Shown here one piece after another: positions 1-11,139 of a DNA stretch of 64,000 nt. Made by a program: the position numbers and the translations under genes. Numbering within the stretch: the first letter of the stretch is position 1; every line of letters starts with the position of its first letter. Under the pieces are notes generated by a model. That model was not told the DNA's origin. It did not search any database and saw only the letters and a list, made by a program, of their open reading frames with translations. Origin of the DNA: Odontocerum albicorne (lineage: Eukaryota; Arthropoda; Insecta; Trichoptera; Odontoceridae). Location: the NCBI GenBank assembly GCA_949825065.1, contig OX463859.1, forward strand, positions 7,726,217 to 7,790,216, written 5' to 3'.

Positions 1-379
1 TTTTTTTAATTCGGCACCCCATTGTACGCGTATGTCATGGGAGCCAAATACGAGTAGGCATATTGCCTTTGGGCAAAATATATTACAACTCAAGGGACGG
101 TGAACATTTGATCAGTTGCCATGCGTGTCACGTGTATCTGCTGAGTTGGCATTTTCTTTTTTTTTTGTTGATAGATATTGCCAGCGAATGGACTAAAACG
201 TAATTTGGCTACGTTTAGAACCCGATACTCCCTGAAAAGATCCGCTGTGTTATACCGGGCAGGAAGTTTATTAATTAGTTTTACCATTAATTTTTGCAAA
301 ACCTGCAGTATAAGTTTCTGTGTTAATGAATACATAATTTAATAACAAACTACATTTTGCAAAATACTGTAGCAATGAC

Positions 380-748
380 GTTTGAATAAAGTTTGACTAT
401 TTATTAAATCGTGTAATTTTCGATAGATGGCGATTGCTTTGTCCAAATTGCGGCGCTTCTTTCCATATTCGGGTCTGCATCAAATAAAATTTCGTTTGCT
501 CGCTCGAGTTATTTTGCAGTTAACTTATTAACAATATGTTCTTGTTCTTTGTCACACTCCTTCTGTTCTTCTAGTTGAAGATCATTCCCAGTTAGCTCTT
601 AATGAAAGTTAAGCAGATTTCTCACATTATAATAACCGCGTTAACTGATTAATCAGTCGCTTAAAGCGGGAAATAGTAAAATTTTGCTTAAATGCGCAAA
701 TTTATTTTCGCGCAAATCGAATTCACGTTAAGCGAGGTTTTCCTGTAT
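380..748 (-). mobile_element. Internally deleted pogo/Tigger-like DNA transposon remnant
   Basis: Read on the minus strand, about 420-600 encodes a broken stretch resembling the C-terminal tail of pogo/Tigger (DDE_1) transposases: an acidic Glu/Lys-rich run, then the ILFDADPNMER block, with an in-frame stop in the middle and a frameshift after the DPNMER block. At 726-748 the plus strand reads GTTAAGCGAGGTTTTCCTGT, whose complement resembles a Tigger-type terminal repeat (ACCTCGCTTAAC). The distance from this end to the C-terminal block is too short for a whole gene, so the middle is missing. The other terminal repeat was not found. The family call rests on motif memory; the decay is seen directly. 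Confidence 0.5.
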
Positions 749-779
749 TATTATTTATACATAATTCTATATAAGATGA

Positions 780-945
780 TAGTCTACAATAGTGTTTGAT
801 TATGATAGTGAAACGTGATGTTAAAAAAGATTGAAATGAGCCAAATAAATGCTGCAGAAATTGCATGCACTGAGAATACATAGGGTGACAATGTGTGACA
901 GAATACATAATGAAATGATTTAAGGGTTAAATTTAAGGCTGATGT
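780..945 (+). mobile_element. LINE family X remnant, left piece (split by a mariner)
   Basis: This matches the late reverse-transcriptase and 3' part of a LINE family found many times in the window (called X here). It ends in the phrase for 'aaatttaaggctgatg', and the next LINE bases resume at 2254 after the mariner. Heavily mutated, no intact frame. Confidence 0.6.
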
Positions 946-1100
946 ACGAGGGTGGATCAAATATACACGAGACTTTTGTTTTAGAGCGCGTAATTTTAAA
1001 TGGAGCGCGCGACCGCCTCGAGGAGTGTTGGGTGGGGATATCAGGAGTGGGGAGAGCGGTCGGCCGGTCTCGGCAGATTCCGTCATTAGCATGGCACACG

Positions 1101-2119
1101 ATGTCTGAGAAAAAGGTGCACCCGTCGATTGCGTAACGCATAATTATCGAGTTTCTCGCTCGTGAGGCGTAAAACCGGCCGAAATTCTGCGGAGACTGAC
1201 GGCACAGTTCGGGGATCAAACACTGTCAAAGCCCCGTGTGTTTGCATGGCATAAGGGGTTCATGAAAGGCCGTGAAGTGGTCAAAACCGAGAGCCATGAT
1301 CGTCACCCACAGACGAGCAGTACAGAACAGAACATTAACGCCATTCGTGATCTACTAGAAGGCGACCGATGTTTGACGGTTTCCGAAATTTGTTCTGAGA
1401 TAGGAATAAGTTATGGAAGCACTCGATCCATAATCACAAAGGACCTAGGATTCCGTAGTCTGCTCGATGGGTCCTACGTCTTTTGACTGCAGAACCAAGT
1501 TGGCACATTTGCACGTCCGTGAGCGGCTCTTTGCACAAGGGAACGCATTTTTGATTGCACGTCTGTGAGCGGCGCGGTTTGCACAAGGGAACGCATTTTT
1601 GAGTCGCACCGTTACCTGCGATGAAACTTGGGTACACCACTACACGCCCAAGTCGAAACAAACCAGCATGGAGTGGAGAAAGAAGGATGAGGCAGCCCCT
1701 GTGAAAGCCAAGACTCGGCTGTCAGCTGGTAAGGAGCTTGCGACCGTTTTTTTAAGACCGACGTGGCATTTTCGCAATCGTCGCACCATCAATACGGCGT
1801 ACTATTGCGAGCTTTTGAGTGAAATTAACCTTGCTTATCGATGCAAAAGACGTGACCAACCGATACGAGAAGTGATTTTTCTCCATGACAACGTGAGGCC
1901 CCAAACTGCAGCTGTAACATGCGAACAATTGGAGGAAATGAGTTGGACACGACTGGAACACCCTCCCTATAGCCCTGATTTATCACCCTGCGACCTTCAT
2001 CTCTTTGGGCCACTGAAAGAAGCTCATGGAGGCCAACGATTTAACGATGACGGTAGAGTAGAGGGGATTGTGCGCAATTGGCTGCTGACACAACCCACTT
2101 ATTTTACGACGACGGGATA
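1101..2119 (+). pseudogene. Mariner transposase pseudogene
   Basis: Fragments in several frames give a mariner transposase: an N-terminal MSEKKVHPS segment, a helix-turn-helix region around FAWHKGFMKGREVVKTE (1238-1290), VTCDETWVHHYTP with the first catalytic Asp (about 1605-1650), FLHDNVRPQTA with the second Asp (about 1880), and YSPDLSPCD with the third. Thirty-four residues separate the last two Asp residues, the DD34D mariner signature. Stops occur soon after the start and near 1486, with frameshifts between blocks. A duplicated 50-base segment at about 1510-1600 interrupts the middle. It cannot make a working transposase. Confidence 0.85.
1509..1601 (+). repeat. Imperfect ~48-bp direct duplication inside the mariner
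   Basis: The phrase 'tgcacgtc(c/t)gtgagcggc' followed by 'tttgcacaagggaacgcatttttg' occurs twice back to back. The duplication lies within the transposase pseudogene, so it is a later rearrangement of the element. Confidence 0.8.
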
Positions 2120-2253
2120 AAAAAACTACCGATCCGCTGGGAATAATGCATTTCTAAAGCAGGAGATTATGTAGAAAAATGATGTGTACTTGGTATTTTT
2201 CTTCCTGGAAATAGAAAAATTAAAGTCTCATTTATATTTGATCCACCCTCGTA

Positions 2254-2545
2254 TTAAGTAAGAGCACTATGATATGGCGTGGGCATGTAGAATGAATGAA
2301 TAAAGAAAGACGAACAAAACAAATATATAGTGCAAATATGAATGGAAAGTGTAGTATAGGAAGTCCAGGGAAAATATGGTTGAATTGAGTCAATTATATT
2401 TTAAAAGAAGATAACGTAGACAATCAGATAAGTTGTAGTATCGTATGAAAGTAACATAGAAAAGACGAAGGATGTGTGTCAGGATAGGAAAGTCTAGCAC
2501 TCTGTCCACTCTGCCTACCCCGGCAGGCAAATGGAGTGATGGTAT
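2254..2545 (+). mobile_element. LINE family X remnant, right piece
   Basis: This continues the copy cut by the mariner: a block matching the 'RWFGHVxRM' segment, then a 'RGRPRKVWLDQV'-like block, then the family 3' phrase with 'ctctgcctaccccggcaggcaaatgg' spread over about 2507-2533. All blocks are degenerate. Confidence 0.65.
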
Positions 2546-2899
2546 GTGTGGTATATATAGCTATAATAAGCACTTGGTAATAAGCATGTAACACTTATAT
2601 TTCCTAAAATGGATAATGAAAAAATAGAAAAATACTAATTGGCAGATAAGCCTCAGATAAAAGCAGAATAGTTGCTTATCTTTGATTGAAGTACTATTAA
2701 TCAATAGAAATATAATTAATTTATCTATTTACATTAAAAAAATATGAGTTTATAAGAAGTTATGTGAAAAGTGGAAAACAAACATTTTGAAATATGATAA
2801 CAGCAATCAGATCAAATAACCTTATACTCGTATTACTGTTTTTTGACAAAAAAAAATATTCATTATTAATTGATTGGGTATATATATTTTTGAACTGTA

Positions 2900-3047
2900 A
2901 TTTAAAACAGAATGATTGACACTTAAATGTGAAAAAAATCTACACAATAACCTAAATTAAATACACGAGTATACGGATTTTTTCGCTTTACAAAAGCACT
3001 GTCAAACTGTTTGACAATGCTTTTGTAAAATCATTCTGTTTTAAAAA
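2900..3047. repeat. Small MITE-like element with inverted ends and central hairpin
   Basis: A 17-base perfect inverted repeat (TTTAAAACAGAATGATT and its complement) lies at about 2900-2917 and 3030-3047. Near its right end sits a second hairpin, 2991-3029, with 18-base arms (TACAAAAGCACTGTCAAA) and one mismatch. No coding potential. Confidence 0.6.
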
Positions 3048-3229
3048 AATATTCAATTGTATTCCACTTTCATTGTATACAACCTGGAGGGTTTATTACC
3101 ATCTAGAAATCTCTTTGAACCAACAAAAAATATGATTTAGGGCATTAAGTGAAAACAAGACAGGACATCTGCTTCAGGAATTGAATTCACAACGCCCAGG
3201 TAGGAAGACAGGTGTCTTACCAGCTAGAA

Positions 3230-3605
3230 TTATTACATATATAAACATGTAAATGACAATGTATGACAAAATCGGAATGAAGTGATAAGGGGTGAATGTG
3301 AACTTAAGGCTGACGTGTTTAACATAGTATGATAAAGAAGAGCACGCTAGGATAGTTTGCGCATGTGGAACGAATGAAAGACTAACAAAACAGATATATA
3401 GTGCAAATGTGAGTGGAAGACGTGTGAGAGGAAGACCAAACAAAGTATGGTTGGATCAAGTGAATTATATTCTGAAAGTAAGAAAGATAGCGTCAGAGAA
3501 ATCGTAAACGTTATATTAGGTGTATGGATGTGGGATAGGCAAGGATGTGTGCAAAAAATGTGGGATAGGCAAGAATGTAGTAAAAAAGCAATAAAGGAAA
3601 TCACA
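3230..3605 (+). mobile_element. LINE family X remnant
   Basis: Fairly well preserved late RT blocks: 'gtgaacttaaggctgacgtg', the 'gatagtttgcgcatgtggaacgaatg' block at about 3352-3377, and 'gtggaagacgtgtgagagg' (GRRVRGRP). No intact frame. Ends in a short duplication of 'tgtgggataggcaag'. Confidence 0.7.
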
Positions 3606-3639
3606 GAGCGTATTTAATTGTTAAATAAATTAATGTACT

Positions 3640-3910
3640 GAGAAGTGTACATGATGTCTATATGTATCACAGAATAAGAAATGTTAATTATTAAGGGGCA
3701 ATGTGAGTTAGAAACTGATGTGTTGAGTAAGTTAATAAAGAGCACGTTATGGTTTGGACATATTAAACGGATATATGACGAAAGGCTGACTTAACATATT
3801 TACAATGCAAGCAAGCATAATGGGAAGTTGAGGTTGTCCGAGAAAAGTATGGTTGGACGACACCAAACCAATTAAATTTTGAAAGAACGAAAGTTAGGAA
3901 TAAGAATTTT
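3640..3910 (+). mobile_element. LINE family X remnant
   Basis: A second adjacent X copy in the same orientation, with the same block order (aactgatgtgttgagtaag, then ggtttggacatattaaacgg) but more decayed. Confidence 0.6.
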
Positions 3911-4687
3911 TAATTAACACTATACAGGCCGCGCGGTTACTCTTATAATAAAAGCCGTACGTTCCTTTTTTTTATCGACCGATTCGCCATATATATTAAA
4001 AACATTCGTATGTGGCCCTTCATTGAAAAAGGGTTGGGGACCCCTGCATTCTGGTCGAAAAACAAAATGACACATGGGTTGTGCCTTCGGACAATAATGG
4101 TTGACGAAAACGTAGTATGTACAAAGGTTGTATCACCGGACAGTATCCATTGGCGGAAGCATGATACACATGTGGTACCATCGGCTAGTAATGATTGGCA
4201 AGGACATGATACACATGTTGATTAATCGGCCATGATAGTGTTAATAATGATGACGAATGATGATTTCTATAGAATTTTATAAGAAAGCAAACACTCTTGA
4301 AGGGCAATCTATACGTATAAAATAGAACTTGACGTTAAACAAAAATTGACCAATGTTACATTTTCCTAAAACATAGAGAAAATCAACGTTTAGATATGAT
4401 AATATTTCTTGAATTATAGGTGCATTAATACATCATAGATAAAATTGAAAACATGTACTTAGTCTTTTTAAATCTATGTAAACTTTTTAATTTTTAACAA
4501 TGAAATACAATACATAAAGCACTCCACTACCCAACTAGACTAGATGTATGTCCATCCATAGGCAGATTTCACAAAATAACGCAAGAAAACTAAAGAAACA
4601 TACAAAGACCAGTTATAAGAACAAAAGTTACACTTAAATAGAAGACAAATGAAATAACATTATACTAAAAAGAGCAATCAAAAACAT

Positions 4688-4770
4688 ACAACTTGTCAAG
4701 GATTGTTCTGGTTGGTTGGAAGAGATTGCCACATGGCAATAAACTCGCCAGGTTAATTTTTTTTTTTAAA
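4688..4770 (+). mobile_element. 3' tail fragment of SINE-B / LINE-J
   Basis: Contains 'ggttggttggaagagattgc', 'cacatggcaataaactcgcc' and a T-rich stretch. This is the 3' tail shared by LINE-J (37.3 and 43.8 kb) and SINE-B (51.8 and 58.7 kb). No upstream part is recognisable. Confidence 0.6.
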
Positions 4771-5031
4771 TAAGGATTATTCACTGATTTGTAGACACAA
4801 ACAAGCCACCATAAATCCACAGCAATGGAGGAAAAGACACTGCACATAAAATACTTTTCTATTCTATTACATGATTTTGATTTCTTAATTTTGAATAAAA
4901 TAAATTTTAAAAAAAAGTAAACAACGACATAATTCTCTCAAGTTAACAATCTATTTATTTTCATTTATATGACAAATAATTTTATGAATACATAATTTAT
5001 TAATAACACTAGTTAACAAGGTTTTGTAACC

Positions 5032-5330
5032 AGGGTGAAAACGGCCATTTTAGGTCAATTTTTGTGTGCTGATAACGAATATGAATTTGAAAATGTTCCA
5101 TCACGTATCTTTAAAGAGAAAAACCTGAAATTAGTTTTTGACTGAAACTGAAACATTTGAAAGATGAAAAGTTCAAACAAGGGTGAAAACGGCTATCTTA
5201 GGTCAATTTTTGTGTGCTGATAACGTACTCGTATATAAACTTGAAAATATTCCATCACGTACCTTTAAAGAGAAAAACCCGAAATTATTTTTTGACTGAA
5301 ACTGAAACATTTGAAAGATGAAAAGTTCGA
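5032..5330 (+). repeat. Tandem duplication, period 148 bp
   Basis: Two adjacent copies start with 'agggtgaaaacgg' at 5032 and 5180 and run to 'gaaagatgaaaagttc'. They differ by scattered substitutions and by a 6-base insertion at 5226-5233 in the second copy, creating TACTCGTA. Confidence 0.9.
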
Positions 5331-5420
5331 AAAAAAATTAAGTGTTGAAGAACTAGAATCTTGAAAAGCCTTTAGAAGAGTCGTTAGTGGTTTCCTAGGT
5401 AATAATAAAGCTGACAATTA

Positions 5421-5480
5421 CGAGAACTCTTGCAGTTGTACAAGAACTCTTGCAGTTGTACAAGAACTCTTGCAGTTACC
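5421..5480 (+). repeat. Three copies of a 20-bp unit
   Basis: The unit caagaactcttgcagttgta is repeated three times in tandem. The first copy begins cgagaa and the last ends in ttacc. Confidence 0.9.
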
Positions 5481-5867
5481 AGAATCTAGAATGTCGAATG
5501 TCATTGAAAATACACTTCCCGCTTTTATTCTGCTTTTTTTTATTTTCCTATGTAACAACATTGTATTCTTGTGCCATTTAGTATTTCAGGAATTTATTTA
5601 TTTTCATTGTTGTAATTACGACTTTTGAAATGCGCAAAAACGTAGTTATTTGATTAAAACACTCACCCTTCTGTTACACAAAAATGTTACGTGTTACAAA
5701 CTTTTCACTGCAATTTTCGTAATCAGCAGGGTCGATTTAGTAAGAATCAGCTAATTTAATATATGTTACAGACAAAAAGTTAAAATTTGTTAACTAGTGT
5801 AATTAGAGAAACAACAAAATAAAAACTGGTTCTTTAAAGTGGACTCTGAACTTATATGGATTGTATA

Positions 5868-7990
5868 ATAATAAAAGGACAACTTTAATAGCGCCATTTA
5901 GAGAGCAAACACTCCTCTATTATTCTTCTTCTTCTTCATGTGTCCTGCCGGGTCCCCCCGACGTTGACGATCACTTGGGAGAAACCTTGTCTGTCCTGGG
6001 CAGCACGGAACAGCTCCTCCACACCTCTCATCCCGGTCCATTCTCTAATGTTCCGAAGCCAGGAGTGCTGCCTTCTTCCAACTCCTCTACGACCCTCAAT
6101 CTTCCCCTTTATGACAAGTTGTAGGATTGCATACTTTTCACCTCTCATTATGTGGCCAAAATATGAAGTCTTACGGAGCTTGATTGTTGTGAACAATTCT
6201 CTCTGTGTATTTGCTCTACGCAATACTTCAACGTTGCTAATCATGTCAGTCCAGGATATTCTTAGCATCCTTCGGTGGATCCACATTTCAAAAGCCTCCA
6301 AGCGGTTAATGATATTAACTTTGAGGGTCCATGCCTCGACACCATAAAGCAAAACTGACCACACATAACACTTGATCATTCTTTGTCTGAGCTTCAAATT
6401 TATATTATCGTTGCAGAGAAGATTTTTCATTTTATTAAAAGCTGCACGAGCTGCTTCTATTCTACATTTAATTTCTATATCGGGGTCCAGATTCTCAGTG
6501 ATGATGCTGCCCAAGTACTTAAACTGCTTTACCCTTTCAATATTGACACCACCCAGCCGAAGATTTGCATTTGGATGACTTTCTCGACTGAAAATCATCA
6601 GCTTAGTTTTGTTGACATTAATGTTCAAACCATAATGCTCACCGGTGGAACTGATCCTATCCAAAAGCTGTTGAAGGTCTTCTATACTATCTGCCAGTAG
6701 AACCGTGTCATCAGCATATCTAATGTTATTGATGACTACACCGTTGACCTTGACGCCGATATCTATATCAGTCAGCGCCTGCTTGAAGACAAAGTCAGAG
6801 TACATGTTGAACAAAGTAGGTGAGAGTACACATCCTTGTCTAACTCCACGCTGAATGGGAATACTTTGTGAAGTGGTTCCATTTTCAAGTCTGATAACAG
6901 CGTTTTGGTCCCGGTACAGATTTTTAATCACTCTCACATCCTTATCATCTACATTACATCTTTGAAGCAATTTTATCAACTCTGTGTGTTTGACTCTGTC
7001 AAATGCTTTTTCATAATCAATAAAGCAACTATAAACATTTTTTCTTTGATCATGGCATTTCTGGAGTAAAACATTTATTGTAGTCAACGCTTCGCGGGTA
7101 CCGAAGCCATTTCTGAACCCAAACTGGGTATCATCCAGGTCTTGCTCGCATTTCAGTCTTATTCTTGCATGTATAATCTTCAGAAATAGTTTAAGTATAT
7201 GACTCATAAGGCTTATAAGACGATAGTCATTACATTTTCTTGGGTTTGGTTTTTTGGGTATAGTAATAAATAATGATGTTAACCAATCTTGGGGGATAAT
7301 CCCTGTGTCATATATATTGTTAAATAGTTTGAGTAAGCAGTCAACATTATTTTCATTAATCAGCTTGATAACCTCCATGGAGATTTCGTCAGGTCCACCT
7401 GCCTTTCTGGTCTTTGAATTTTTAATAGCATGTAATAATTCCGATTTTAATATAGTAGGACCTTGATCACACTGTGGCATTTCAATGTCAATGCGAGAGT
7501 CTTTAAAGAGATTCTGAATATAATCTTCCCACTTCTTTTGAATGATTGAATCATCCAAAATTAGATTGTTTGAGTCATCTGTAAGGCATGATGGTCTCGG
7601 TTTACTATTAAGACCGGACAGTTCTTTTAGTTTCCTATGCAGATTAAATGCATCATGCATCTGGTCATACTGTTCTAACTCTTCGCATTGTTTTTTTATC
7701 CACTCTTCCTTGGCATTCCTGATCTCACGTTTTATAATCCTTTGGAGGTTCCTGTATTCATCACTATTGCGATTCTTGGTACTAACTACCCTACGCTGTT
7801 CCATTAAGTTTAATATGTGGTCTGTCATCCATTGCTTCTTACGAGTCAGTTTTTCAGATTTCAAATGCTTCTTACTTATATCCTGTATTGTGTTTTTAAA
7901 AATTTTCCATTGTTCTTCAACTGTACCACTGTTGACATTGTTAATTAAAATATTACAAAATAAATATATACATACTTACATATCATATAC
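5868..7990 (-). mobile_element. 5'-truncated RTE-like non-LTR retrotransposon
   Basis: A long minus-strand open frame for reverse transcriptase (next entry), followed downstream by a short 3' UTR (GAAGAAGAAGAAGAATAATA, then a 'gtttgctctctaaatggcgc' block) ending in a TTATTATTA-type tail at about 5868. The frame stays open beyond 7864 to about 7990 but no endonuclease domain is present, so the copy is 5'-truncated at a CA/TA-rich stretch. The same 3' module occurs at the ends of other LINEs in this window. Confidence 0.85.
5936..7990 (-). CDS. Non-LTR retrotransposon reverse transcriptase, 5'-truncated but open
   Basis: Makes cDNA from the element RNA at a nicked target. Residue numbers count from the codon at 7864, which is TTG. 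There is no true start: the frame continues upstream with residues such as NSGTVEEQWKIFKNTIQD, so the natural N-terminus, including the apurinic-type endonuclease, is lost. In order: a linker rich in Lys/Glu (1-110), KAGGPDEI (about 154-161), FIDYEKAFDRV with the motif A Asp near 283, RQGCVLSP (about 342), YADD at 383-386 with the catalytic Asp pair, then LGSI and a C-terminal region ending GHIMRGEKYAILQL and GKIEGRRGVGRRQ. No internal stop over about 640 codons, so this is a fairly young insertion. The family resembles RTE-type elements; the exact clade needs a tree. Confidence 0.9.
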
Positions 7991-8159
7991 ACACATAAGT
8001 TACATATACACACATACGTCGAGTGTAAAGATATAAAGGTTTAGTCACTACTTTTTTATCCTTGTCTTGTGGCTGTTGCCTTTCATTTGTTATGTCCCCA
8101 GTAAAGACATTTGTCTGTATCTTACTGAAGGTATATAAACATGAAAAAAAGAGTTAGTG

Positions 8160-8413
8160 TTTTTTTTATTTAATAAAGTAATGTAGAATACAAACATTTT
8201 CCAAAGGCTAAAGCTATATACAAATGTATATCTTAAGAACTAATCTAATTTATATATTATAAGTATGAAGTAATTTAATTTTAATTACCTATGTGTAATT
8301 TTAAATTTTAATAATCATAGGATTAATTTTTTTAGAAATAGTTAACACATACGTGTACATACTGACTTATAACTAGATAACAATTCTTAGAATTTATTAT
8401 TTTAATACTGATT
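8160..8413 (-). mobile_element. Dispersed retroposon copy R1 (inverted relative to 17.8 kb)
   Basis: The complement of this segment matches 17823-18062 along its length. Shared phrases include 'taagaattgttatctagtta', 'ttagattagtt' and 'gcctttgg(a/c)aaatgt', with the common end 'attactttat(t/c)aaataaa'. That AATAAA-rich end suggests a LINE or SINE 3' end. No coding part is visible. Confidence 0.75.
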
Positions 8414-8419
8414 AGGATG

Positions 8420-9230
8420 TTTTTTTTCCGAATGTAGATGAATTATTTAATAAGTACTTCTATCATGAAGTTTCACAAATTCGATAAGGTGTAAGACCTA
8501 ATTATAATTACGTACCATGTGTAATTTCAAAAATACGTACCATGTGAATCAGCCATTAGTCATAATTTCAAAAAAAAATCAAAAGTCCATCTCACAATGC
8601 CCCGCATACAATCATAAAAAAAAAACGCCACATTTAAGAGTTTACACCAATTTTTAGCACAATTTACCCCACCTCCAAGTTCTAGTACTCAAACTCCTGT
8701 CATATTTACTATAAAGTAAAACGGTTGATACTGTCCAAACATTTGTGAAAGCTGCAGTGGGAAACTTCTTTTGAAACCTTGAAAGAATCAAAATAAAAGA
8801 AAGGGGGAAGCTCATCTACCAGGAAATTGTTGTTTTATTCTATGGCATACAAATTTAAAAACAAAAGATAAAAAGTCAGTTAGATTTATAAAAAAAAATT
8901 CAGTTGCCACATCATGGAAAATAATGAATCAGTAGAAATAATTCAATTACATTGTACTATGTATAGTGCTTATTGATTCCTTTGTTCTTGAACTCCAGAA
9001 GGTCCAGTAAAAGAAATAATAAATTATATTTTGTTGTAAAACATGTGACAGTAATTCAAGGAATTTGTAATTATAGTAGTACATACCAAATATGCATTAA
9101 GGAAAAATGTATAATATTAGAATTTTCTTTGATGAATGGGTTAAGAAAAAATTAAATATAATTCATAGTTTTTTTTTAATACAGACTAATAAATGTGAAG
9201 TTAACATGAATTGCATATTTTTATTCATTG
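8420..9230. other. AT-rich stretch without recognised features
   Basis: Strongly AT-rich, with several poly-A runs and a duplicated 'acgtaccatgtg' near 8513-8546. No gene or repeat family recognised. Confidence 0.4.
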
Positions 9231-9239
9231 TCTTTGTCT

Positions 9240-9424
9240 ACACACGACAACCATACACTTTGTTTATACATGATAACCATATACTTTGTCTATACAGGAC
9301 AACCATACACTTTGTTTATAAATGATAACCATATATTTTGTCTACACATTCACTTTTTCTACACAGAATAACCATACACTTTGTCTACACATGATAAGCA
9401 TACACTTTGTCAACACATGATAAT
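9240..9424 (+). repeat. Degenerate 26-bp minisatellite
   Basis: The unit 'gataaccatacactttgtctacacat' (split here as gataaccatacac + tttgtctacacat) repeats about seven times with alternating gacaacc/gataacc starts. One shorter copy interrupts the array near 9345. Confidence 0.8.
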
Positions 9425-9429
9425 AAAAT

Positions 9430-10730
9430 AGAATGTGTCTAATACCATAGATACCAATGAAAACACTTAGACTTCTGATTAAATGGTATTTTTATATAAT
9501 TCAATCTATATTTTTATGTTTTTTTTTTAAATTTGTTAAAAATATAGAATTTCCAGTTAATTAGATAATAAACAATATATATCATTTTCAGTCATGATTA
9601 ACTATGTATATAGGATTTTTGAAGATTTTCATATACGATTCTCTGAACTGAACTCAATTGAATCCTCTTTAATGCCTCTATGCCATCAACCTACCTACAC
9701 TCCAGAAATAGTATTTCCATGTTATAGGGCCGGCTACAACAAAAGACCAATTGATGTAGTCTGAAATTTTCAACGGATCTGTCTCAACTAGAAAGTTAAC
9801 ATTCAGAAACTCTAATGACATCAGTGACGCACATTCGTCTCTCATTCACTGTGGTATCAGACAATTCCAAGGCTTTAAACACCATTGAAGGACACTTCAA
9901 CAAGTGATTTTCATTTAATAGAGGAATTGGTCAGAAGAAACAGCATTGAAGGCTCATTACAACCTGTCCGATACATTTTAAACAGCCCAATATACTTATT
10001 TAAATAATCAAGTCAAGAAACAATGAACGCATTTACCAAAGTCCTGGCCTCATTCATTAGAAAATATCTCCTTAGCAACTTAAGTTGTCTGAGGACAAAG
10101 AATTCGGATCTGACCATTTTGGATATATGCACATTAAAACAGACTGCTATCAAAATGAACACCCCAGAAGCGAGCATCCTTAGAAAGGGTTATATTTCTC
10201 CCACAGAGAGTTAATGGACTAAAATTGGTCAGCCCCTGCCTGCAAAGAGCGGCAACCTAAAGAAGCTCAATCTACATCATAATATGCTTGAGCATAACTC
10301 TTATATCCAATGTACAATCTCATCTTTAATATTGGCTGTTTCCCTACATTGCACAGTTTTAAGAGCAATCAACCATCACCATTGCCATATGAAAAGTATT
10401 CTTCATAGTAAATCAAATCATTTAGTAGGAAGAAAATATATATATATACAAAATAATAAAAATATAATTAAAAACAAAAAAAAAACAGTGTTGCATATCA
10501 CCTTCGGTTGGAAAAGAACATGTCATTGAAGAGATATGTAATATTTCACTATTTTAAGTATGTCAATGAGGGTTTATATGTTTAAGTAGATTTTTCCAAA
10601 ACGAAACAACTATTCAGGTTAAAATTAAAGGTCTGGCTAATAATTTTCTTTGAATACAATGTCAATTTGTTGCAAGATAGATTTTGAAAATACTAAGCAA
10701 AATACTACAGGTCATATAGAAAGATTTAGA
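9430..10730. other. Non-coding stretch, nothing recognised
   Basis: AT-rich sequence with short ORFs only (for example 10023-10214) that lack splice context, domain motifs or repeats. From 9640 to 10420 the base composition is less AT-rich, so an old unrecognised repeat is possible. Confidence 0.35.
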
Positions 10731-10734
10731 TCAG

Positions 10735-11135
10735 TGTGTGCTCTCGATAAAGACACATGGATATGACACATGGTCATTGATAGCAAGCTCCAAACAAATC
10801 AAGGAAGTATGGAGCAAAGTATGCTGGGACTGACGAGACGTGACTAAATACGGAATACATGGATAAGAGAGCAAACAGGAGTTAAGGACGTGATAGTAAA
10901 GATTAAAGAAACTAAATGACAATGGGCAGGATATGTTGCAAAAATGAAGGACTACACATGTATATATGAGATTCTCCAATGAAATCCGCTAGACATTAAA
11001 TCTCCGAGATGAAGGATAAAAATCCATTGAGAGAGGGCATGCAGAAGATTGGCAGTCTAACGTTGCAGCGACGTGCTCAGGACAGAAAGGACTGGGGGAG
11101 GCTTCGTTCACAGAGCAGACACAGCTGATTAAATT
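10735..11135 (+). mobile_element. LINE reverse-transcriptase C-terminal remnant
   Basis: Plus-strand reading gives a degenerate 'RSMERSMLGLTRRD' block, then 'NTWIREQTGVKDVIVKIK', then 'QWAGYVAKMKD'. This is the usual order in the C-terminal region of several insect LINE polyproteins. It contains in-frame stops and ends near 'agaaaggactgggggaggct' (RWRRL-like). Confidence 0.7.
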
Positions 11136-11139
11136 AAAT

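Larger units (their letters stand above)
947..2251 (+). mobile_element. Degenerate full-length mariner (DD34D), TA target duplication
   Basis: Both ends carry the inverted repeat CGAGGGTGGATCAAATATA, flanked by TA at 945-946 and 2252-2253. The 1305-bp length is typical of mariners. The element sits inside a LINE X copy, whose two halves resume on each side, so the boundaries are firm. It encodes a broken transposase (see 1101-2119). Its ends start CGAGGG, which matters for the dispersed TACGAGTA motif described under findings. Confidence 0.9.

Noticed and set aside
5936..7864. Idea that the long reverse transcriptase is a domesticated host gene
   Set aside because: It has a LINE-type 3' tail and a 5' truncation, and no splice sites or host promoter were seen; a young retrotransposon copy explains it.
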